Origin: Bolinopsis microptera
Taxonomy: Eukaryota > Ctenophora > Tentaculata > Lobata > Bolinopsidae
Assembly: GCF_026151205.1 (NCBI RefSeq)
Contig: NC_087073.1
Coordinates: forward strand, 558,001 to 622,000
Direction of reading: 5' to 3'
Length of the DNA stretch: 64,000 nt
Positions 33,346 through 64,000 of the stretch are shown in pieces (positions within the stretch are counted from its first letter, which is position 1; every line of letters begins with the position of its first letter). Under the pieces are notes generated by a model. That model saw only the letters and a list, made by a program, of their open reading frames with translations, was not told where the DNA came from and made no database searches. The position numbers and the translations under genes are program-made.

Positions 33346-33814
33346 CAATTTTATTTTGCCATATTTAACAGTACCTCTTTTATCTCTCCCTAGTCAGGCG
33401 GATGGCATGGTTGGAAGTTCAGACTGACAGCACCGGTACTAGAGATCAGAACTTTAGCCCCCCCCCCCCCCGCGCCGCCCCCCCATAATATGCAACATTA
33501 AATTAGATAGTTCCACCCTTTTAGATCATTGCTTTTCTCTATTGTATGATAGTGTTTATGGACCATAATCTCCATGTAAATACACTCAAATAAACATAGA
33601 AGAACTGTGCAAGTAGTCAGATAATATCATTAAAGCACTTACCATATATAAAACGTGATGAAATTGAAGTTAATGCCCAGAAATTCTACTGAATTTTTGG
33701 AGATAAATGTAGATATTTGTAGAATGTCATCCACTTTTTTCGTGGATTATCCATTCTACATTAATCTACAAATATCTACAAATATCCACTTGGCCCCCCC
33801 CCCCCCCTGTTTAG

Positions 33815-36594
33815 CTATAATACTAGCTACACTAGCTATATAGCACTAGCTATACTGCACTAGCAAGGTATAACCTGGCTGTCAGCCATGCGATCATTTA
33901 CTGACCGTATCCTCCAGTTTGGTATTTGGAAAATAAAGTATGATAATGTACGTAGCATAGGTGATTTAATTTTGTTAGATCATCTCTGGCCGTGAGTCAC
34001 GTATCACATGTCCAACTGCCAAGCTGAGAAGATCAAGGAAACTTATATCATATGTTTTGTGCAGGATAATGAACAACCGCCCAATGTATTTAATTCTCAC
34101 GTAATAAATCCTAATGTCTAAAAGTATCCAACTTTCTCAGGAATGCCATTCTTCTAAAAGCTGCCTGTGTTATCAGTTGGTTTTGTTGTGCCTCAGGTAT
34201 GTTCTGACTTTCTAGAAACAACTATTGCACAATGCTCAACAATGATTTATGCTTTATTTATTTTATCCGCCTAGACGGAATGCAGTCTCCCTAAGACTAT
34301 GGTAGTCCGGTACAATCCTACCAGCACTTGGACGTCTGGCTTTATCTTTTGTGTGGCTCATCTAGCATTTGGTTTTACATTTTTGTGGTTCAGTCTGGCA
34401 CTTGGGTTATCAGTTTTTGTTTTATTATCAGCTCGTGTATATTGACTGAAATGAAGTGAACAACTTTACTTGGTTGGTGTCGAGTTCGAGATATTGACTG
34501 AAATGAAGTGAACAACTTTACTTGGTTGGTGTCGAGTTCGAGATATTGACTGAAATGAAGTGAAAAACTTTACTTGGTGTTGATATTTCTGGTCTTGACT
34601 GAAATGAAGTGAAAGACCACCTGATTACAATGAGAGGCAGAGCCGTATCCTGTTCCTAGACCCCCCTCTCATCTTGTTAAACCCCCTCAACATCGCACTT
34701 GTAAAACTCTTCCATGTGGCACTGCTAATTCAGCCACTTTCTCACTCGATTGACCCACGTTCGATTTAATTACATCGCTGCTTTTGATCGGATTTTGGAG
34801 AGTTACAGGCGAAGATCCGTGATCGTGGGTGGATGGTAGTTATAGCTAGTAGCTACACAGCTAGTAGCTAAAATATATGCTAAGCTACATAATATGTCAT
34901 GTTCTGTGCTAAATTTGAAGCAGCCCAGTCAGACCTTAGCACTCTAAGTTAAGTTACGTTATTTTACGATACTTTTTAGCGCACGCTGTTTTACGAACTG
35001 TTAACGTTCATTTGATTCAAAATTTCTTCTTTTCTTCAGAAATTTCCTCGGAACTGCAGAATACATCCGACTATTTGCTGCTTTATGCACTATCTATACC
35101 AAATATAAATATTGCCAACTTCTGTTTCTCAAAATTCAAGCATACTCAAAAAAAGTTTCCAAATCATATCCTCCTGTGAGACACCCCATCTTAAAAATAA
35201 AAACGTTCCTCCAATATTCTGAGAGCAAGTCGAATGTAAAAGTAAAACGTGACTATCTACTAGCACTTTGTTTGCCTTTTGTTCGTGCAGGATCCAGAGC
35301 TTTCTTAAGTATTCTACTCTAATTTATATCATCTATTTACTCTTCTCGTTAATATATAAAAAGCTTAAAATTCCAATACTTGCGTGCTTAGAGCGGTGTT
35401 TTTGAGTCATTATCCAAAGATCCATCTTGTAGTTTTAATCTCAAATAGATCTATCTTTCATGAATGTATGGATGTGTATTTTATTAATTAAACAATAGTA
35501 ATACTAATAAATGTTTTTACTTCATGCATTCATGTACTAAATACTTAAAGTGGGGCTTATTCTTTTTGCCAATAAACGTTACTATAGTAACACTACTAGT
35601 TACCATAGTAACACTACTAGTTACCATAGTTCCCACGAATAGAAATGTTTCATTGTCTATATTTAAATTATAACTTAAACCTTGACTGGACGGTTCTTAA
35701 GACTGCCATTATCTTGCCACGGCACCACAACAACATTACAATTTACAACACGGTGCTGACTATAATTGGCGGATAAGGCTACTGCAGATTCAAGGAAAAT
35801 ACCCAATAATGATTGGTTCACACATTAGTCACATTTAAACTTAAAACCATGGATATTGGATATTAATCCGTGCATTATATCGCTACCATTGTCTGACCCA
35901 TGTGGACTAAAAAAACGCATGTTTTATTTATTGCTTTAAGCTGCAAGCTGCTGGTGATCTTTTGAATGTTCCGACAGGAATTACATATCATTATCTCTTC
36001 TTTGCCCTTGCGAATTGGTGACATTACATATCATTATCTCTTCTTTGCCCTTGCGAATTGGTGACATTACATATCATTATTTCTTCTTTGCCCTTAGATA
36101 TTGCGACTTTGTGACATCTGGCGCCAAAAAGTTCCGTCGACGTTATTTTATTTCACCAATAACTTTCGCATTTTTGTAGGTTTACAACCTACCAGGACGC
36201 GCGCCGAGTTGGACTCGTCGACGGAGTTGGACTTGTCGACGGTTCCAATATATGGAACAGATATTTTACGAGTTTCACCCGTTAATCGCATTTCTGTTCT
36301 TGTGAATGGCCGGGATCACTATTTGAAGACAGTTTTTGTTTAGTTAAGAAAATGTTCAATTGTCTCAATGCGCTATTGATAAGTGTTATACATATAAAAT
36401 GTTTACTTTATACTGACTTGTAAGTTATAAAACTTACTTATTTGTGGATCACAGCTGCTCCTGTGGTTACTACTAGTTACCATAGCAACACGAGCTGCTC
36501 CAATAATTAATTAATGGTGAAAAAACTCCGCTGATCCAACGTTTGACAAGTTTAATAATCGGACCTGATTTTATCACTCCAAGAACTCCACAAA
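33815..36594. other. Intergenic; tandem repeats, no recognised gene
   Basis: Three copies of ATTGACTGAAATGAAGTGAA (34440-34620) and three of TACATATCATTATCTCTTCT (35985-36090, 43-bp spacing). X-box-like sites GTTACTATAGTAAC and GTTACCATAGTAAC are near 35578-35612. An 80-codon frame at 36101-36343 has normal composition but no family match. Confidence 0.4.
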
Positions 36595-38505
36595 CCTGCG
36601 AGCTCTTTACCGCGAGCTCTTTACCGCGAGCTCTTTACCGCGAGCTCTTTACTGCGAGCTCTTTACTGCGAGCTCTTTACTGCGAGCTCTTTACTGCGAG
36701 CTCTTTACTGCGAGCTCTTTACTGCGAGCTCTTTACTGCGAGCTCTTTACTGCGAGCTCTTTACTGCGAGCTCTTTGCTGCGAGCTCTTTTCTGCGAGCT
36801 CTTTGCTGCGAGCTCTTTGCTGCGAGCTCTTTACTGCGAGCTCTTTACTGCGAGCTCTTTACTGCGAGCTCTTTACTGCGAGCTCTTTACTGCGAGCTCT
36901 TTACTGCGAGCTCTTTACTGCGAGCTCTTTTCTGCGAGCTCTTTGCTGCGAGCTCTTTGCTGCGAGCTCTTTACTGCCAGCTCTTTACTGCGAGCTCTTT
37001 ACTGCGAGCTCTTTACTGCCAGCTCTTTACTGCCAGCTCTTTACTGCCAGCTCTTTGCTGCGAGCTCTTTACTGCGAGCTCTTTACTGCGAGCTCTTTAC
37101 TGCGAGCTCTTTACTGCGAGCTCTTTACTGCGAGCTTTTTACTGCGAGCTCTTTACTGCGAGCTCTTTACTGCGAGCTCTTTACTGCGAGCTCTTTACTG
37201 CGAGCTCTTTACTGCGAGCTCTTTTCTGCGAGCTCTTTGCTGCGAGCTCTTTGCTGCGAGCTCTTTGCTGCGAGCTCGTTACTGCCAGCTCTTTACTGCG
37301 AGCTCTTTACTGCGAGCTCTTTACCGCGAGCTCTTTACCGCGAGCTCTTTACTGCGAGCTCTTTACTGCGAGCTCTTTACCGCGAGCTCTTTACTGCGAG
37401 CTCTTTACTGCGAGCTCTTTACTGCGAGCTCTTTACTGCGAGCTCTTTTCTGCGAGCTCTTTGCTGCGAGCTCTTTGCTGCGAGCTCTTTGCTGCCAGCT
37501 CTTTACTGCGAGCTCTTTACTGCCAGCTCTTTACTGCCAGCTCTTTACTGCCAGCTCTTTACTGCCAGCTCTTTACTGCGAGCTTTTTACTGCGAGCTCT
37601 TTACTGCGAGCTCTTTACTGCGAGCTCTTTACTGCGAGCTCTTTACTGCGAGCTCTTTACTGCGAGCTCTTTGCTGCGAGCTCTTTACTGCGAGCTCTTT
37701 GCTGCGAGCTCTTTGCTGCCAGCTCTTTACTGCCAGCTCTTTACTGCGAGCTCTTTACTGCCAGCTCTTTACTGCCAGCTCTTTACTGCCAGCTCTTTAC
37801 TGCGAGCTTTTTACTGCGAGCTCTTTACTGCGAGCTCTTTACTGCGAGCTCTTTACTGCCAGCTCTTTACTGCCAGCTCTTTTCTGCGAGCTCTTTACTG
37901 CGAGCTCTTTACCGCGAGCTCTTTACCGCGAGCTCTTTACCGCGAGCTCTTTACTGCGAGCTCTTTACTGCGAGCTCTTTACTGCGAGCTCCTTACTGCG
38001 AGCTCTTTCCTGCGAGCTCTTTGCTGCGAGCTCTTTACTGCGAGCTCTTTTTTGCAAGCTCTTTACTGCGAGCTCTTTACTGCGAGCTCTTTACTGCGAG
38101 CTCTTTACTGCGAGCTCTTTGCTGCCAGCTCTTTGCTGCCAGCTCTTTGCTGCCAGCTCTTTACTGCCAGCTCTTTACTGCGAGCTCTTTACTGCGAGCT
38201 CTTTACTGCCAGCTCTTTACTGCGAGCTCTTTACTGCGAGCTCTTTACTGCGAGCTCTTTACTGTGAGCTCTTTACTGCGAGCTCTTTACCGCGAGCTCT
38301 TTACTGCCAGCTCTTTACTGCCAGCTCTTTACTGCCAGCTCTTTACTGCCAGCTCTTTACAGCGAGCTCTTTACTGCCAGCTTTTTACTGCGAGCTCTTT
38401 ACTGCGAGCTTTTTACTGCGAGCTATTTACTGCGAGCTCTTTACTGCGAGCTCTTTACTGCGAGCTCTTTACTGCGAGCTCTTTACCGCGAGCTCTTTAC
38501 TGCGT
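36595..38505 (+). repeat. 14-bp satellite, about 136 copies
   Basis: Unit GAGCTCTTTACTGC with variants at two positions (TTACTG/TTGCTG/TTTCTG/TTACCG and GCGAG/GCCAG). Because 14 is not a multiple of three and no frame has a stop, all three plus-strand frames stay open for 570-615 codons reading a 14-residue period (ALYCELFTASSLLR). There are almost no indels. Confidence 0.97.
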
Positions 38506-38618
38506 CCACAAAAAGTATATAAAAATAGAGGGGGACCACCAGTAATTCTCTCCCTAATAGCTACGATTACTGTACTGGTGAATGGTGCTGTCAAGAACAA
38601 TCTGATATCTCTAACTAA

Positions 38619-38897
38619 CTAATCTCCTAACTTATCTCCCGTAATCATGTGGAGCTGGAACCATGAGAGAGGGTAGTCAGGTGGTGGGTGGTTAATAACC
38701 ACCACAGCCCAGTATCTACAGCCCTGTAAATATGGGCTCCGTATCCTAACTGCGGGATTGGATTTAAATTCCAGCTCTTCAGCGATTGTTATAATGCTCT
38801 GTAATTCGGGGAGGTTGCTGAATTGTTTTCTGGTTGTGGTGGCACCATCTGGATTAATTGTCTTTCGTGTACTTGTTGGGTTTTTGACGTAGACCAA
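38619..38897 (-). CDS. Hypothetical short ORF, unrecognised
   Basis: A 92-codon minus-strand frame with ordinary composition (FSNLPELQSIITIAEELEF, then RSPYLQGCRYWAVVVINHP). It may be a single exon or an element fragment; no domain is recognised and no splice partner was found. Confidence 0.25.
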   Translation of the reverse strand: MVYVKNPTSTRKTINPDGATTTRKQFSNLPELQSIITIAEELEFKSNPAVRIRSPYLQGCRYWAVVVINHPPPDYPLSWFQLHMITGDKLGD

Positions 38898-40503
38898 GAT
38901 GTATTGGGTTTGTTGGTATATTCGAGATGGTATTCATCAGGATTCGAAGAGTTAAACTATTTTTATATACTTTTAAAATATGCACTATTTAATGTGATTC
39001 TGACAGTTTGTATTTAATTTGTCGTTTATGAAGATTATTAAATGGTATTAATTTTAGTGAATCTTCAGTTAACTTGCAAAATGTTTTGGTTGTGTTTGTT
39101 ATGTTGTCTTCAAGTATATCATTATCAAAACATCACCGCGAAAATGAATAACACTGAAATCATTCTTGATGATCTAGCTTTAGGTATTTGTGATCATGCA
39201 ACACAACAACAGAGTGAACTATTTATAGTGACAGGTGTGAGCAGCAGTTGCTGGCACTGCTTTGTTTTGTACATCTCTGCAACAGTGAAACTCCTTTTCA
39301 CCTTGTTATTGTAATACATGCACTCTGTACAAACTATCTGACTCTTTACTTAGCAATCCTGTGTCAATATTCAATATGCATACTCACATCTCAATATGCA
39401 TATTAACATCTCAATATGCATATTTACAGCGGGTAGAATGTTTGTCTACCACCTAGAAGACGTTACGTCTCTCCGCTAGTTCACTGCTGTGCGAGCCTCC
39501 AGCTTACGTTGTAATTCTGCAACATCACTTTCCTTAGTAACTCAGTAACTCGGTAACTCAGTAACTCAAACTACCCTTCCTTCGTCATATCCGGGAACAG
39601 TCCTTTTTGGGAGACGTCTTTTATTTTGTCTTGTGTTGCGTTTCAGAAAGAAGTTTGTAAACGAACCATACCCACACTTTGCTTTTAGTTTAGGCCCTAG
39701 TTGATAATTTGGTGCAAAACTTTTAGTCGAAACTAAAAAATCATAAATGACTTCTTAACATTAGTTTACGGTTACCAGGAAATTCGGATGGTGATTTTCG
39801 CATACTATTTTCAGCTGGCATATTGAACAAACATTCAGCTTTTTGCCTTAAAAAATACCAACTTTAACTCAGAATAGTTTTAACAACCACACGTTTTGGA
39901 TATGCTTCAGGAATCAGGATTTGTACTTATTATATACTGATCCAGCTACTGATTAGGACTCTACCGTGACTGTTTGAAGATTTCGGTGATAAGACTTCAT
40001 AAAATCTAAGTTATGGGCCTGAAAATTGAAACTACAAAACTCCCTGTGCAACTGTGCAACTGTGCAACTGTGCAATATATTCCATGTTACACATAATGTG
40101 GTTTAACTTGCAAGTGAAACCTTGTCAAAGTTAAACCGAATTAGGAGCTTTGAGCTTCATAAAGGTGTTTCACAGATATAAACGCGTTTCCAGTCATCTC
40201 CAGTCCTTGCTGACAGCTCTGAGATAGACTGTAATAATTAGTAATAATTAGTAATAATTAGTTGGTGTAGCGGCCTAACGCATACCAAGCCACACAGTCA
40301 CTGCGGCCAGACAGAGAAAACACAAATATTGTTCAGTTCGTCATTTTGATCGCATCTTTAGCTAGAATTAATAAAAGTTGGTTAATCGAAATATTTATAA
40401 TGGTACTCTAACATTTATATTAGTTTCATCTCCTCAGTAATATTAGTTTCATCTCCTCAGAGGTGGTTCCAAATGACTATCATGTTATGTGAAATGGGTT
40501 AAG
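38898..40503. other. Intergenic upstream of the adhesion GPCR
   Basis: No firm gene. A frame at 39081-39231 begins with a signal-peptide-like MFWLCLLCCLQVYHYQ and stops being supported at a GTGTGAG site; it could be an unlinked first exon. Small AATATGCAT, GTAACTCA and CAACTGTG repeats occur. Confidence 0.35.

Positions 40504-64000
<23,497 letters not shown>

Larger units (their letters stand above)
29493..33814. mobile_element. 4.3-kb G-run/C-run inverted-repeat element
   Basis: The left end is a G run then CCAAGTGGATATTTGTAGAT; the right end is its inverted match then a C run. A 7-bp target duplication TGTTTAG lies at 29493-29499 and 33808-33814. Between the stems TTTGTAGATATTTGTAGA and TCTACAAATATCTACA, the inner segment (ATGTCATCCACTTTTTTCGT...) has opposite orientation, relative to the terminal repeat, at the two ends. 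Inside are a broken ORF (30009-30700), CT-rich arrays and repeated GGACAAAAA modules. Confidence 0.8.

Noticed and set aside
36101-36343. 80-codon frame with TGGCGCC nearby, possibly a retroelement leader
   Set aside because: No primer binding site, LTR or protein motif could be confirmed.
36543-38622. Three overlapping 574-615 codon reading frames rich in ALYCELFTASSLLR
   Set aside because: All three frames translate the same 14-bp satellite; no frame is favoured.

Overview
This window looks like nuclear DNA of an early-branching marine animal (cnidarian- or ctenophore-like). It is AT-rich, with compact animal genes, GT-AG introns and long minisatellites. Gene families include an adhesion GPCR with GCC2/GCC3-type Cys repeats and a secreted protein with the DTASD motif common in marine invertebrates. 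Several start codons sit a few bases after an AG splice acceptor, as expected with 5' UTR introns or spliced-leader trans-splicing. The species cannot be fixed from sequence alone. All exon models were assembled by hand from splice sites, phase and family similarity.

Region 1 (1-6970) is mobile-element debris: the 3' end of a Ty3/gypsy-like LTR retrotransposon with a minisatellite and a probable 3' LTR (2360-3138). It abuts a minus-strand ORF joining a PHD finger, a coiled coil and an AlkB-type dioxygenase. Two truncated retroelement ORFs follow.

Region 2 (7260-15460) is a compact plus-strand cluster: CCS copper chaperone, a TMEM242-like protein, dihydroorotate dehydrogenase (with a frameshift), and two related small longin/adaptin-like proteins. 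Region 3 (17066-27857) is a nine-exon glutathione reductase gene. Its introns are filled with a 32-bp satellite, duplicated exon edges and a 4.45-kb inverted-repeat element, which itself holds a 0.6-kb element.

Region 4 (27858-40500) has a second G-run-terminated element (29500-33807) and a 1.9-kb array of a 14-bp unit. Region 5 (40504 to the window end) is a very large adhesion GPCR gene with at least 19 exons: signal peptide, novel N-terminal domain, Cys-rich repeats, HormR, GAIN/GPS, TM1-TM3. Two sets of minus-strand genes sit inside its introns: a secreted DTASD-motif protein, and a class A GPCR with a neighbour and a chimeric copy made by a 698-bp tandem duplication.

Two patterns stand out. 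First, satellites repeatedly start from exon-intron junctions: units carry a splice site plus a slice of the adjoining exon (up to about 40 copies) at a dozen or so junctions in two multi-exon genes and one 5' end. Second, elements with poly-G/poly-C ends and 6-8 bp target duplications recur; in two of them the hairpin-like inner part of the terminal repeat lies in opposite (flip/flop) orientation at the two ends.
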